A stretch of 64,000 bases of DNA from Avena insularis (GCA_023614405.1 CM042689.1:324252305-324316304); one strand, 5' to 3'. Positions 12,358 to 25,376 are shown, counted from the stretch's first letter. Notes: generated by a model not told the origin, from the letters alone. A program made the numbers and translations.

Positions 12358-13380
12358 GCTACTCACAAGTAGTAGGAGTAGTGTAGTCTTCATATGGAGT
12401 TCAATGACCGATCTTGCAGATACCTGGATAGGTTGAATCTTGTAATTACGTAAATCCTGCTTCCATGAAAATCCTTTGTTCCACTCGTGCTCCATATCAT
12501 TTGCTTTGGCCATAAACAATGATATCATCTCCATATCCATGTGAGAGCTGAGTTTGGAGTACGTCTCGCCTGGTGAGGACACTAACCACTGCATCGATGA
12601 TGATGACCTTCCCATTCCAGCAGCTGTTGTTCCAGCACTTGAGAATAATAAACTCTCTGCATCGTGTCAGGATCTTCACACAATCCTCGTCGTTCCGAAC
12701 CCTTATGCAGCACGTGATGGCGAAACCGATAAAGAAATCCAACAACAGGGGTGGAATCTCAGCCAAACTACTAGCGCGGGAGGTAGCACTAGTACTAGTA
12801 ATGGGAACGTTGATGCATGCAGCGATAGATAATAATAATAACACACCTTCAGTAAAGATACCATGCTGAACAGGTGGAATGAACTCCATCCATGTCTCCA
12901 GCAATAAACTGGACATTATTATTATTGTCGGCCGGAGAGAATACTGTAACGAATCGCTTGTGGAGGTCAAGCTTTTGCAAACACTTGATATGTGGGGAAG
13001 GCTGGCAATGGCCCTCGCCATAGGCCTGTCCGCCCGGCCGGCGACGACCAGCGAGCCAGTATCCCCTTCAAAACCTGGCCTGGCATAATCACCGACCACA
13101 AGGGTGCAGCGAACGGCTGTCAGCAGCCGTGGTCTGGTTGAACATGAGTTCAAACTCTAGGTCCAGGAAGTGATGAGAGCGCATGAGGCTGCTTACCCCC
13201 CCATTGTAGCCATCAACAAAAGGTAGAAAGTGGTGTCCTCGCTCTGGCTCTGGAACCACTGTCCCAGAGTGCCAGCGGATCCAACAGACTTGCGGTGTGG
13301 TTGCCAGCATAACATGCCCAGCGATATTCTGCCCTGGAGGAGGAGGCGAGGAAGCGAAAGCGTGTTTACGGTGGTACACG
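12358..13380 (-). pseudogene. Possible decayed host gene, function unknown
   Basis: On the minus strand an open frame at 13,379-13,089 (96 codons) includes SSPPPPGQNIAGHVMLATTP, CWIRWHSGTVVPEPERGHHF and PFVDGYNGG. The same frame continues beyond two stops (TGA about 13,089 and about 13,072) into a plausible run, LHKRFVTVFSPADNNNNVQF then IAGDMDGVHSTCSAWYLY. A competing frame, 13,153-12,497 (218 codons), overlaps it, and a third (12,615-12,355) follows. A GGTAAGC donor-like site follows the GYNGG codons. I do not recognise the family. The GC content and codon pattern differ from the AT-rich flanks and from the retrotransposons, which suggests a captured or abandoned host gene with exons or frameshifts. 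It could also be chance ORFs in decayed DNA. Confidence 0.3.
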
Positions 13381-15000
13381 TCTTGTCGCCACTGGCCTAC
13401 AAAACTCCTTCCATAGCTAACTTTTAACTAATGGGGAGGCGGCGCAAATAGGTAGGGGGAACTGTTTGGTTGGAGGGAGGGGACAGGGAGGAGCAGCAAG
13501 CAGCTCAACCAAGGAGGCTTCCAATCTTCACCGCAGCAATGCAATTGATACAATGGACGTGAGGTAGCCCAGGGATTGGCCGAGATCAGATGGCCTCAAA
13601 GCTTGCAGAAGCTCAGAGCTTCTAATTTGCAATGCCTGCCATCTCAGAATGTAGAGTGCCTTGACCCGATAACAGAATCTCAAGTACGCATGCACCGTTT
13701 TACTAAAGAGGTGAAATGGCGACAACTTGCTTCGTCGATTGCTATCTCAATCTTGATGGAGTTGTGTCCCCGCTGACCTTTTTTTTGCCTGCTAAGCAGA
13801 TGGTCACTTTCAAAGAAATAACACAGCGGTGTGTACTAAGGACGCTGATTTATTCATTTTTAAAGGAAGCTACTAGGCATCCCCGGTGTTCCCCATAAGT
13901 CCGATATTCTTACCTGTAGAACGACATATCTCGCAAAACACCTCAAATCCAACCTTTTTGCTACAAAACACCCTTTTTGTTTGCTACATATATCTCGCTT
14001 ACCTTGCTTCAGAACTAAAATGACTTACATTTTAGAAATAGAACATCCTGCGGAGCCTCGCGGAGGCATGCAGCAAAAAAACTGTGCTAGTATAGCAAAA
14101 CCGACCTTCATCCGAAGACATCAAATGGGAAAAACTTGCGGTGACCCTCGCCAAAGAAGTTGTATGAAAGTGAGACACTTTGTTATAGCAAAAAACACAA
14201 AAGCGGTTGTAGCTTAACAAAGTTCTTCTAATATATGTAAAAAACCTACTTGACATCGGAGCGGAGAACATACTTGGAGACTTTCCTGAACACCTAAATC
14301 GGGAGACCTCAATAAAAATGCGAGAATGTCGTAACCTTAAAAAAGATTATGATATTGTGGCTTAAAATCAAAAAAACAAATGGCAAAAAACTATACATAA
14401 ATGTAGCAAAATAGAATTCCCAGAGACATTTATGGCTTAAAAACATGCTATGTAACAAAATAGTCCGTCATATGTAGCAACACCTTGGAGTAATGCCAGT
14501 ATGCTGTAACCATTTTACCACATGAGTATGAAAATTGCCAACATGGCAGGGAAACAGCGCCGTATTTCATTGCGATTAGGGGCCTGCCCTATGGCTGCAG
14601 GGAGCCACCCGGCCAGTCATGTCCATGGCATAAAGAGACCATGAAGTGTCCAAGGTATTACACACATAGAAGCCCTGATGGCGGCCATGGTAGTAGGAGG
14701 AGAGGAGATTCAAGTAAAATGGCTCTAGGAGAGAGAGATTTAGGCAGGCGCTAGGAGAAGCCCTATCCTTGATGACTACATGGTGGTAGGGAGAAAGGAC
14801 CAGGACAGGAAGCATCTATGGGATCTGAGGTGAAAAGATAAGAGCTGGACTAGCTTTCTCAAGCCCGAACAAGGGGATAAGGTGCTTTGGGCCCTGTATA
14901 ACTTCCACTTCTCGGCGTGGCAGGAGACAACCCCGAGACGATCTGGTAAAACCACGATGCGTCCGAGGAGACTATCGTTTACCTTTTAAAACTAATCTGG
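13381..15000. other. Gene-free stretch with TGTAGCAAAA-type words
   Basis: No convincing gene. From about 13,960 to 14,510 short words of the form TAGCAAAA, GTAGCAAC or GCTACAAAACA recur in both orientations, a pattern seen in subterminal parts of some class II elements. No terminal repeats can be defined. The frame at 13,576-13,776 (RWPQSLQKLRASNLQCLPSQ) is reminiscent of leucine-rich repeats but is isolated. Purine-rich sequence (14,670-14,850) is followed by a GC-richer 100 bp of unknown origin. Confidence 0.4.
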
Positions 15001-15004
15001 AAAC

Positions 15005-15515
15005 TTTTATTACAAAAAGAATTGTCGTTTTATCGATTGGATATCATCAAATAAATATATCTAATTGCAACTCATATTTTCTTGACGTATATGGGTCTAC
15101 TACTTGATAAAATTGTCATAGAATACTACAATCCTTACATTAAGTATAATTTATAAATTGCGTAGTTTATGATACTAAGACCACCAATGCATAACATTAC
15201 AAGCTTGGTAATCCTACTATCATCATATTTATTTATTTATAAAATAGTAATGCAAAGCTATTTGCACAAAGAGTTTCTTTTGTAGTTCTCCGACAGATCT
15301 GTGTCATGATAATATAAAAGAGCATGAATTCTAATATGAACTATCTTTACCTAATTTTTTGCGATATAGAAGCTATTATACGACTATCTTGCTGCAATAT
15401 ACATCAATGAATCTCTAGTTTGTGTCACGAGGCATAACGTAATGTATGCTGATACCATAGATGTCCCATCATTATATTTGCAGTGAAATCATCTTGATAA
15501 CGCATCCCCAGACTC
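15005..15515 (+). repeat. Diverged direct repeat, copy A
   Basis: This copy shares an ordered series of blocks with 16,305-16,830: GATTGGATATCAT then AATA(A/T)(A/G)TCTA and AACTCAT; TTTATGATACTA; TATCATCAT (or GTCATCATTATGA) then ATTTATTTATAAAAT; TGCAAAG; ATCAT and CATTATTATATT further on. Spacing is similar, and many substitutions and indels separate the copies. It has no coding content. It could be one LTR of an ancient element or one unit of a dispersed repeat. Confidence 0.55.
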
Positions 15516-16304
15516 GTGATTCTCAAACAAACTGACCAGTGAATTGGATACAACAATAAGTCTTGATGGGTGTGTGACACAACTCAATCAACTCTGTCCA
15601 AAAATCAAACCTAGAAGCCCCGTGACTGGGTCCTAAAATCTGCTTTATAATACTCTAGAAATGAAAGCATTGGGGATGCCATCAAGCTATGCGTGTGAAC
15701 TCTAATATTGACCATATATTATGTTGTGCATGACTGACATTAGCTGATCTTTTCGACTAGAGAAAAAATCAATTTGTTGTCCACATTTCCCATAACGACA
15801 AATGTCCAAGGTGAGGTGGTTAGAACAACTAACTTATAAATAAATTAGGTGGTTTCCTATAATCCTTGAAATGAAATTGAAGATTCTATTGTTCCCTTTA
15901 AATTAGAAAAGATATTTAGGGCCATTGAACCTACCTAATACCTCTTTTCTGCTTTAAGTTCTTATAATGTGCTTTGAATTTATTTTGTTAAATCTGTAAT
16001 TATGGCTATATTATTATTGACAAGCTAGTGCATGTGATGCTATCCATGAGGAAGAACAATTACCTAATTATACAAAACTTATCTTATTTTGCTTATATTT
16101 TAGATATACAAAGGAAACAAACCATGTTCTCTAATATATACATGACTTACAATTTAGCATGACATCATTAAACACATATTAAACCCGTAAAAAATTTGGT
16201 GAGCAGGTCTCTCTTATGGCTCTTCCACATAGAATGCTAATGGAATCAAATAAATAGGCCATTCTAGCGATGCACATGTTTAAAAGCTCTAAATCAACAC
16301 TTTG
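15516..16304. other. AT-rich spacer between the direct repeats
   Basis: About 790 bp with no open frame of note and no recognisable retroelement domain. If the flanking repeats are LTRs, this would be the internal region of a very short non-autonomous element, but I see no primer-binding site after copy A nor a clear purine tract before copy B. Confidence 0.4.
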
Positions 16305-16830
16305 TACAAATAATTGTCCTTTACTGATTGTGATTGGATATCATTGGATAAATATGTCTAGTTGTAACTCATTATTTTTGGCGTCATATAAGTTATGGTG
16401 GTGCGATAAGGTGTCATAGCAATAAAACCATAAAGTAGGTTAATTTATGAGGATCCGATTATAACCAAAAAAGATTATCACGATACTTGTTTATGATACT
16501 ATGGCGCTAATTACTTATGACTACAAATAGAGTATCCCTAGTGTCATCATTATGACATTTATTTATAAAATTTCAAATGCAAAGAGATTATTTACAAAAT
16601 TGTGTCTTTTTATTAGATTTTACGGATCTATCTTCCATGATCACCGTAATGAGGCATGACTCTAATGGATGACTTCTCTTTATTAATTAATAATACCCAT
16701 CGACTTATTATTTACTCGATTGTCTTACCAATAAAACAATAAATTAATCCTTCTGAGTGTGTGAGCGCTTAAAGAGATGTGATGCCATGAAATTGCCATT
16801 ATTATATTCCTAATGATATCACACTTTCTA
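16305..16830 (+). repeat. Diverged direct repeat, copy B
   Basis: Second copy of the repeat at 15,005-15,515, in the same orientation and about 1.3 kb downstream. It includes GATTGGATATCATTGGATAA, TTTATGATACTATGG and ATTTATTTATAAAATTTC. It ends just before the chromovirus LTR at 16,892. Confidence 0.55.
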
Positions 16831-16891
16831 CTTACCATCCTAGCCTAGGTGGTCAGGCAGGCGACCGGTGATGGTTGGATCTAGCATCACC

Positions 16892-19800
16892 TATAACATC
16901 CCAAAATCTGGTCGCGATTATCAATTCTAATCACTTAAAATTAAGGGTTAACAAAAGCTTTGATTAAATAAAAACCAAAATGAATGCATGTGTGTATGCT
17001 GATGATTGTATACGAGATGCCATATTGAATGGACTTGTATGATTAACCTAAACAACAAGGAATGGTTTAAATATAGAAAATAACATCATCTAAACATTTC
17101 AGCGAAACAAATCAAAGAAGAAGAAAATCAAAAATAAAACAAATAAAATAAAATGAGTCCATTTTGCCAATCTTGCTCCACTACAGGTCCCACTTTGAGT
17201 GTTTCTAGTCCAAGATTTCAAACAAAAACTTTTCCATTTCTTTTCACCACCTTATAATACCAAGTAAAAGTGAATCAAAGCCCACCTTTCAAACTTACAA
17301 AACATTTGTAACAGTTCAAATGACACTTATTCAAGCAATTGGTGAATCTATAACATATGAAAGATCTTTGTTTCAAAACCGAATCAAACCAGTGCCCTAT
17401 GACCCATCAACTAGCAAAGACTCCCTAGTAATGTGCCTAACAAACCCACCAATTTTGAAGTTCTTTTGTGTACATTTCAACCAAACACCTTGTAATCAGC
17501 AAACAATAAACATGAACACTATTAGTAGCAATAATTTTGCGCCAAACCTTGTCCCTATCTATCTCCTCTGCACTCTACGCCTCATTAGATCATCAAACTA
17601 ATCTAACTAGCCTTAGCATCACGGTGTGAAGCATCCACCAGCCATCAATGGTGACCCATCTGAGGGCACACTTGCCACCCCCATGTAGCTAGCGAGAGCT
17701 AGGAGAAGCTCTTGCCTGCATGTTATGGAGCCTTAACCACCATCACGCCACCCCCTGTCCAGCTCAGGCCAAGGCGCACCCATTTACGGACCTGCACGGC
17801 AATCTGCCTAGCTTCTCTCGGTCAAATGCTGCGTCACGAAGGCCTTGATCATCGTAAATGACATGAGCCCACAGGCCTTGCCATACCTTGCACTAAACTG
17901 CGTCTGTGATGTGACACCCTAGCAACCCGCCCGGGGACAACCCGTTACGCCGCCCTTGTCATGCGTGATGTCAGCCATTAAGCAATAATCCGGACCTGCG
18001 AGAAGCGCCTGGCGTTCCGTGGATCCTCAAGGCCGCATTGCGCCATCAAAGTAGTTGAAGGCCAGATTGAAATAGCTTGGCCTGAGAGAATAAAATCCCT
18101 ATCTATCGCCATACATTACCATTAACTGTACGATGTCTTGTGACCCTGACGACCTTCAGCAATCAATGAGCTCGCCAGCATTGAGGTCCTCCAGACACTA
18201 ACAAGGGTCCCCTTCAGGCACACACTATAAAGGAGGCCACCCGGTCGTTTGAGCACACCATCTCACTCCCCACCTCTCTGGTCACACCCACTCACCCAGC
18301 GAGGCAAAGCGAAACACGGTGGGCCCGGAATTTCACCAAAGTTCTCGGTACATGGGGAAGGAAGGCGATCGTTGATTGGGCATTGGGACTGAGTTGCCGG
18401 TACGAGGAGGATCGCCATCGTCGGCTTGATAGATTTAGCTTCTTCCTTGACCAAGACCCAGTGGGCCGAACAACTTTAAGATTTTGTCATGCGTACCCCG
18501 AGCGGTGAGCCAGGAACGCTAGAGGTTTTGTCATGACGTTGCGGGTATGGGCCCAATGATGAACCTCATTACGTTCGATTCAGAGGTTAGATCGTCTTGG
18601 TCCACATCCCCATACCGGCCACACCCTACTGTCTCCCACTGGACTGTGGGGTCCCGGTCCCGCCAAACCCACCCAGCTTGGTCTGGCACATTTTTGTGCC
18701 CCGTAGAGTAAACCCAGTCTTATCCGTCACGCACCAGCCAATTCAAACTTGGGTTTATTCATTTAGGTTTTTCAAAATCAGTTCTATACCCTAGATTCAA
18801 AAATCAAACCATCTTGATTCCCTTTCAACAAAATGCATGAAACCTATTTTTATTTAGAAAGGTACTTTGGGTGCTTAATCCAAGCCGTTGGATTCAAACC
18901 AATTAGTTGTAGAATGCCCATGGTAAAAATAACAAAGTGAAGCACTTTGCATTCAAACATTTTCAAGAATTCAACCCATAGAAGCTTTTAGGTTGATTCC
19001 AACTCTCAAAAATCACATTTAACCATACCTTTCAGAATATATAAAATATATGAAGGTTTACTTGCAGAAAATAATGGTCAAGAATAAGCCAATACCTCTT
19101 ACCTGAGCATTTCTAGTCACTTTAATTAATTAAAATAACCAGGTTAAACTTTTCATTAAATTGTGACACCCTGCTAAATCACATTTCCAAAGAGTACTAA
19201 AATATGTGGTGATGACATGTCAACATGGTCCCATGTCTTTTTTTTTTTTAGTTGGAGAATATTAAAATCTTAAATGGTTTTCAATGAGTAGAAATTAGCT
19301 TTTCTAAAATAAAATAAATAAGACAAGTGCTTTAATCTTTTGCCGATAATAGTGATGATGCTAGATCATCTAAGTATGACCCTTTATTATTATAAATAGA
19401 GTAGTGGGGTAAAATTGCCCAACATGATTGTACCCTCGTATGTTGATATGAAGCGCTAAATGTAGAACTAAGAGATACGAGGAGGAAAGGAGGTCTCGAA
19501 AAGAGAACTTGAGTGAAAACTTCAAACTTCTTTGCTCTACACGAGGAAAGCCTAATACTACTAGTTGGAATTAGAAGCTATTATTGAATTTGCAAGCCTA
19601 TACTTGCAAGTCTTTGACCCTTACTATATAAGTTATTCAACTGTAAAGCTTACACTTGATGACACACTATCCTAGATTTTACTTTACAGGCTTAGTATTT
19701 TATTTCTTCATAAGCTTTCTATCAAAAGAAGTTTACTTAGTAACCTTAGATTTCAGAAAAGATATTTAAAAGGTAGCATAAAAACATAAAACTTAGCTAA

Positions 19801-21125
19801 TGTTAGAATAATCTTGATGTCATCTGTGAGGCATGAGATTGAACTTAGATAATATTACACTTGTATCACCTTTCATTCGTTTATCCCCCCACTGTAGATA
19901 CTAGTACTAAGCATAAATTGATCGTGCGATTTAGATGAGATACTTGGTGAAAATGGTTGTGAAAACCTTGAATGATAGGTCTTCTCCCTTAAAATGTTTT
20001 GACATGTGTTCTTGAACACAGGATGATTTACTGATTATGAAAATGTAATAAGCGCATGAGCATACTTAGCTTCCTTTACTCGTTATTGTCTGGATCGATA
20101 CCATTCCAATTTGCATTATCTGACCACAATACACGAAAATTGGTAGGGCTTGTTGGAAGTTATATACATAGTGGCAGGTTCCTGCAGCCCAAGGAAAGAG
20201 TTTGAAGCTAGAGGCTACCTATGAGAATTGTCCACTGTCACGGTTCCCAAGATGGTGATTGGTCATGGTTGGGAGGCCAAACTCCAAGGAGGAAGTGCTA
20301 TATACTAGGGCGATATAATTGAAAGGTTAGGATTGATTATACATCATCTTGGTATGGTGAAATTCAGGATTTTGTTCTTGTGGATGTGAATGATATGTTG
20401 TGGTGAAGTATAAATCTGCCTTGAGATGTAAGACTATTGAATAACCCTGCGTCCGCGATTATGGAGCCAGTTAGATGGCATATCTTTATTAAAATCGTCG
20501 AGATATTTCAAAATGACTTTTTAGCACTTGCTTTTGCAAGTGATTTATGACTTTGACCACATTACCCACAGCAAGTTGCAGCCGCAGAAGTATTAAAGTT
20601 ACCGCTTGGGTATTATGAACTTTCAATTAGATTTCTTGGTTTTTGAACTTAGTGAGAGGTAATTCATCCCAGAACTTTTTGCAAAACAACCTGGGCTTAG
20701 TATCCTACTCAAAACCACTTCACTTTATTGAAGTATTAGTTTGCAGAACACTTAAAGTACCTAATAAGCTTTGTCCACTAGCTTCTCCATTGGCGGACTC
20801 ATGAAGAGAATGCTCGGAAAGGCGACATTGGGTAGGAAGGTGCAATAACTACGGATCATCTCCATACGTCGGCATTTGCTGTGACCATGAATATGGAGGC
20901 CTACGCCTCACGCTATCCTCATTATTTATACCGTTATTTGACCCTTGGTTAATATTAAAAATTTGGATCATGTGATCATATTTGTTATAAGACCTTATGT
21001 ATGGTTTGCTAATGGATGGTCTTGATATCAATCTATTATGTCTACTTAAAAGCTGTAAGTAATCCACAGGATTGCGATGTATGCGCACCATGAACTCACA
21101 GGATTAAAAATCCAAGGTGTTGACA
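16892..21125 (+). repeat. 5' LTR of a Tekay-like chromovirus (degenerate)
   Basis: About 4.2 kb that aligns along its length with the cleaner LTR at 42,059-46,062. It starts TATAACATCCC (decayed TGTAACATCCC) and ends GGATTAAAAATCC...GTTGACA. Shared blocks include the CTATAAAGGAGGCCACCC promoter region, CAAAATGCATGAAACC, GCTTAATCCAAGCC and TGCTAGATCATC. The GC-rich centre (17,610-18,600) resembles gene-like DNA but is LTR. A tRNA-Met-type primer-binding site follows at once, so this is a 5' LTR. Long LTRs of this kind are typical of Tekay/Del chromoviruses in Triticeae. Confidence 0.8.
18225..18233 (+). promoter_or_regulatory. LTR TATA box
   Basis: CTATAAAGG sits in the GC-rich part of the LTR. 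The matching place in the related LTR at 43,321-43,330 reads CTATAAAAGG, and both are followed by AGGCCACC. It is the likely promoter of the element transcript. Confidence 0.65.
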
Positions 21126-21129
21126 AGTT

Positions 21130-21142
21130 TGGTACTTGAGCC
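21130..21142 (+). other. Primer-binding site, tRNA-Met type (degenerate)
   Basis: TGGTACTTGAGCC lies four bases after the LTR end. It is a decayed form of TGGTATCAGAGCC, the complement of the 3' end of initiator tRNA-Met used by chromoviruses. It sets the element orientation as plus. Confidence 0.65.
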
Positions 21143-24100
21143 ATCTGACAAGCAAGAACTGGTATTTTTGAATGGGCCGTTTGAATCGAAACTTAGTTTT
21201 TAAACCGAGGTAGTGTTGCCCATGAAAACTTACCTCTACATTACTCTCCACTTGACTCTTTCATGAAAATCCATATTTCCATCAAAAATTCTTCTTGCAA
21301 AATTACATAAAATTTGACACACTTGATCACTCTACTAACACTCATCCTATATTCTTTATAGAGTGGGCGGCAATGAAGTACAACAAGTTTTGTCGATTGG
21401 GGAATGGAGAGACCTCATCTTTAAGCGTGACTTAAACTAGCTTTTGAACTTAAGGTGTGTTGGCATGGAGTTCTTGAGCCGGCTTCAATGATGGGAAGAG
21501 TAGCTTACGTGCGTTAGCTAGTTATTTACCGTCTCGGGAAAGTTGAACCCCCTCGAGAGGAATTGAGTTCACCTTAGAAGAACAAGCGAGTCGATGGACT
21601 TTACCCAGGCCATAGAAACTCTTGCCTGCCCGTCTGTGCGTGATCAATGTCGGATCAAAAGGGTACCCACTTTAGAGTTCCCCAAGGCGTTGTGATGTTG
21701 TAGAATGCCACAAAGGCCCCATTATCACACGAGATGAAGGATTAATTAAGACCACCTAAAACTGGTATGATGTATAGTATTAGAAAGAGTTTGGTTAATG
21801 CCACACTCTCACTTCTAACCCCAAATCGCCCATCATCTTCGCCAAGAAAGAAGGAAAAGTCAGTTCCATTGCCATACCTAGTGAAGGATCCACAAGTCTA
21901 CATGCGTGATCGACAAATGAAACGCAAGGGCCGCATCATTGGCCGAAATCTTACATGGCCGGATCTTGAGTTTGGAGATGACCATCCACGAGAGAGATAT
22001 ATATGTGGATTGGAGAGAGGAGAATGCGGGGAAGACCTTTGTGGCAGACCCCTACTCCTATGTGGAGATGATGATGATGATGACTTTACGGAGGATCGGT
22101 GAATATGGACTTCTTCCTTGATGAGGGATAGCCATACATTGATGATGATGATGATGATAGTGATAGTGATGATGATGATGATGATGAGATGATGATGGGG
22201 ATAGCAACTTCCAAGGGTAGTAGCACTTGAGCACTAAGCGTTAGTGAGTGTATTGATCCCACTACTATCATAGTTTCACCAGGAATGGTTCGCTAAAACC
22301 ATCTGTTTTTCCTTTCAATGCTTGATGTGTGTTGACTTGTATCTTACTTTGCTATGAATAGATGAGCGAAGAAAGTTTACTACAAAGCTCTGAAGTCAAA
22401 CTTAAAAAAACTTTTCAAAACCAGAACCTGAAATTTCCCTCTTTTCTCTCGCATGATTCTATCTCAATCTTGAGATGCCTCATGAAGGAAGCGACTCATC
22501 CACCTGGACCCGATGTTGCAAAATCTTGCAAATGTTGGTTTACGACATGACGAAGAGAGAAAGAACTGACGTCGAGCTAGTAGCCCGACCTTAGCCACAT
22601 AGCTTCGGATGGCCAACAACAGTCAAGGCCTACCGCAAATCAGAACAACCATGGATCAAGCTCAAAATTTCCGAACACCAATCACGTTTTCACTAAGTCG
22701 GAAAGATCCCTACCGATCTTTTGATGATTGGTTTAGCAAACCATGGAGAACAACCTAAATTCACGGGAAGTGGGAAGCTAACAGAAAATCTGTTGCCACC
22801 CACTACACGGCGGAGATGCAAGAGCATGGTGGAAGAAGCGTTAGTCCTGCGATAAGCATGCAGACGGATAGTGACTTGGGAGGAGTTCAAAGTCAAGTTG
22901 ATCTGAACCCATGTGCCTGCACCCAGGTTTGATCGAAGGGATGAAGAATGAATTGAGGGAAGCCGAAGTAAAGGCGAGGATAGTGATAGATTGAGTATGG
23001 GACAAATTTTTGTCATTGGCTCGATATGCACCGGATAGAGATAGATACTAAAGCCAAGAAGAAGGAGAGATTCTGGAATGGTTTTGCATGATGATATGCG
23101 GGCGGTGATTGAGTCAATATCCCATTTACTTTTGATATTGAAGCCTTAGTGAACTACCGCTGACAGCCGGATGGAAGGCAAGATCAATGGAAAGCCCAAT
23201 GAGAGCGCCTTGGCGTTGCCCGCATGATGAATCTTGACCAGGAACCCATCATACACGAAATGTATAACACAACCCATCTCCGGGTTGCCCAAGAACCAAT
23301 AGACCCCAGATGAATCGTAGATAACCTATCAGAGCCTGCTCCGACCATGGAAACCCAAGGCCTAGAGGAAACAACAACAACTGACTTCGGGTTGTGCACC
23401 ACCCAAGTTCAACAAGCAGCAATGCCATATACAACACCAATCCACCCAAGATTTTAGAAGCGATGCTACTGCCTTGCCTTTGCATGAGAAAGTTACAAGT
23501 GGCTTATTTTAAATATACAAAAGGAAAGATTACCCGTAACTGACATGAATGTGGAAGCGAAGGGAGTCACTAATGGAAGTGCCCCGAGGAAAGATTTCTG
23601 GCAATGACCCCAATGCAAATACCCAGCATTTCGGTAATGACGATAAATGTTGTTCAACCGGGAAAGAAGGTTTGCCCAGGGGAATAAGCTTTCATGCATG
23701 AGTAATCTCTTTCTCATGCATCTTGAAGAAGCCCAAGAAGCGGCCGATGTCGTGCTTTGGGTATGTTTTAAACTTTCTTCGAACGATCTGGCAAAGTGTA
23801 GTTTGAATTGAGGGCGTCGCACTTTTCGTTTGTTATTCTTGAAGAATTTGCATGCACTAGTATCTTCAACCCACCAATTGGAAGCATGTTATGATAGTTC
23901 AAATACCTGGTTCAACCACCGAAAGCCTGAACAAATTCTACAAAAGCCGTTCCTATCCAAGAATCCATGGCATAGATTTTTGTGCAAATCTAATAGTACT
24001 AAGACGAGCGAAAGGTTTGGAAGTAGTACTACTAGGAATGGATTGGATGTCCCAAACATAAAAGTTAATTGGTATGAAAGCCATAACAATGACCCGTCGG

Positions 24101-24830
24101 TAGCGGAATATCAAATTAAAACATATGTCTGAAACCTTGCCCAAACAATTTCAAAGTACAGCAACAAAGTATGACCTAGCCAACCGACAACCAGTCAACG
24201 GATAATGCAACAGAATACCCGATATATTCGATTGTTTTGCCCATTATGCCCCCAGATCGGGATATAGTTTATCATTGAACTAATTCTGGAATAAAGAATC
24301 CAACGGAAGACCATATAAGTATGAACGCGTCTAAATAGTGGAACTGAAAACAGCTGATTTGTACTATAAATAGGATTAGTCCAACCAAGTACGCATCATG
24401 AAGTCAAATTATCTTATTTGTGGAACAAAAAAGATGATAACCATTTTATACCTGGCAGACTATGATTGAATGATGTCACCATCGAGCGAATACGTTGCCC
24501 AGAGATGAAGACCTGTTTGACCCTTGGTGAGCAAAGTGTTTCTACAAGATTGATCTGAGTAGCTATCGTAGCTCAAGATTCGCATGAGAGGATTCAAGAC
24601 TGCCTTTCCCGGATATGGATTATGAGTATCTTGTCGCTGTATTTTGGATTAACGATACACAACGGCTATGAACCTCATGAATAAGATTTTATGGACTTCC
24701 TGGATAAGTTTGTCGTCAGCATCTACTTTTCAATTTGCTGATATGACTCCTCTTACTTGTGATTTGGATTACCTTCAAGATGGCGCTGTTCAAGGGAAAT
24801 TACCTTGGTATCTTTGTTTTTTATGCGAAA
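21143..24830 (+). pseudogene. Decayed chromovirus gag-protease-RT
   Basis: In shifting frames: a leader ORF at 21,767-22,121 with an acidic run; gag near 22,700-23,110 with FDDW, a WEEFKVKLI run and LSLARYAPDRDR; a knuckle-like KCCSTGKEG near 23,645; a protease end near 24,025 reading LGMDWMSQT; and RT near 24,490-24,700 reading DLFDPL, CKVFLQD..., RGFKTAFPG and MNLMNKILWTSWI. This order (gag, PR, RT) after a tRNA-Met PBS fits a Ty3/gypsy chromovirus. RT would copy the RNA and gag would build the particle. Stops and indels are dense. RT motifs fade at about 24,830. RNase H and most of integrase are absent before the next element, and no YxDD motif could be read. Confidence 0.7.
22062..22190 (+). 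repeat. (GAT)n microsatellites in the gag leader
   Basis: Two GAT-repeat tracts (22,066-22,083 and 22,140-22,196) sit in the leader of the chromovirus. Depending on frame they encode runs of Asp or Met. They are probably slippage expansions of an acidic coding stretch. Confidence 0.85.
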
Positions 24831-24869
24831 CTGAACTATGGAAAATCCGGAAATGCCAAAAATTATATT

Positions 24870-25376
24870 TCACGGAAAGATCCACGGATCGAAGGAAGAA
24901 GGCAGGAGGGGAGACACAAGTGATTACCCAGGCGAGCCACTTTTGACCCGTGCACGGTAGAATGCAGCCCTGCAGAGAAGCTCCTCGGCCTCCCTGCGCC
25001 TATAAGTTGCCTCTCGATGCATCTCCATGGGATGGTAGGGATGGATGAGTTCATCATGTCGAATAAGATTGTTGGGGCATAGTGCCTAGTATCTCTTGTG
25101 CTATTTGGCTTTGTTGCAACTTGTTGTGTAAATGCTTGTCACTAGGGACGAGTGCCATGATCTTAGATCTGAACTTATTATTGAATCCTTATGATAGTAT
25201 TGTTTTGATCTTATTAGAGTTTGTACACATATCATTGTGGATCAAAGGCCCCAAAGTGACAATAATTGGGACAACGGAGGATGCCTGGTGTGAGGATCAC
25301 ATGTGTTCATGGAGTGTTAATGTTGCTCGGTGCTCTATTAAAAGGTACCTTAATTGCGATGTAGTTCCTAGAAGAC
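24870..25376 (+). repeat. Truncated LTR fragment, Athila-like (Fatima/Sabrina type)
   Basis: The part at 25,256-25,375 (GAGGATCACATGTGTTCATGG, GGTGCTCTATTAAAAGG, CTTAATTGC) is the reverse complement of sequence at 63,880-64,000, where it is antisense in an LTR that ends in GTGGGTCATCA. Upstream text (GCGCCTATAAGTTG, GCATCTCCATGGGATGG, GATCTGAACTTATTA) fits the 5' half of the same Triticeae LTR type as I recall it. The left limit is uncertain. The right end is cut by the next LTR fragment. Confidence 0.6.

Noticed and set aside
13576..13776. Leucine-rich-repeat-like peptide (RWPQSLQKLRASNLQCLPSQ).
   Set aside because: A single short frame without repeat periodicity, overlapping a similar-length frame on the other strand.
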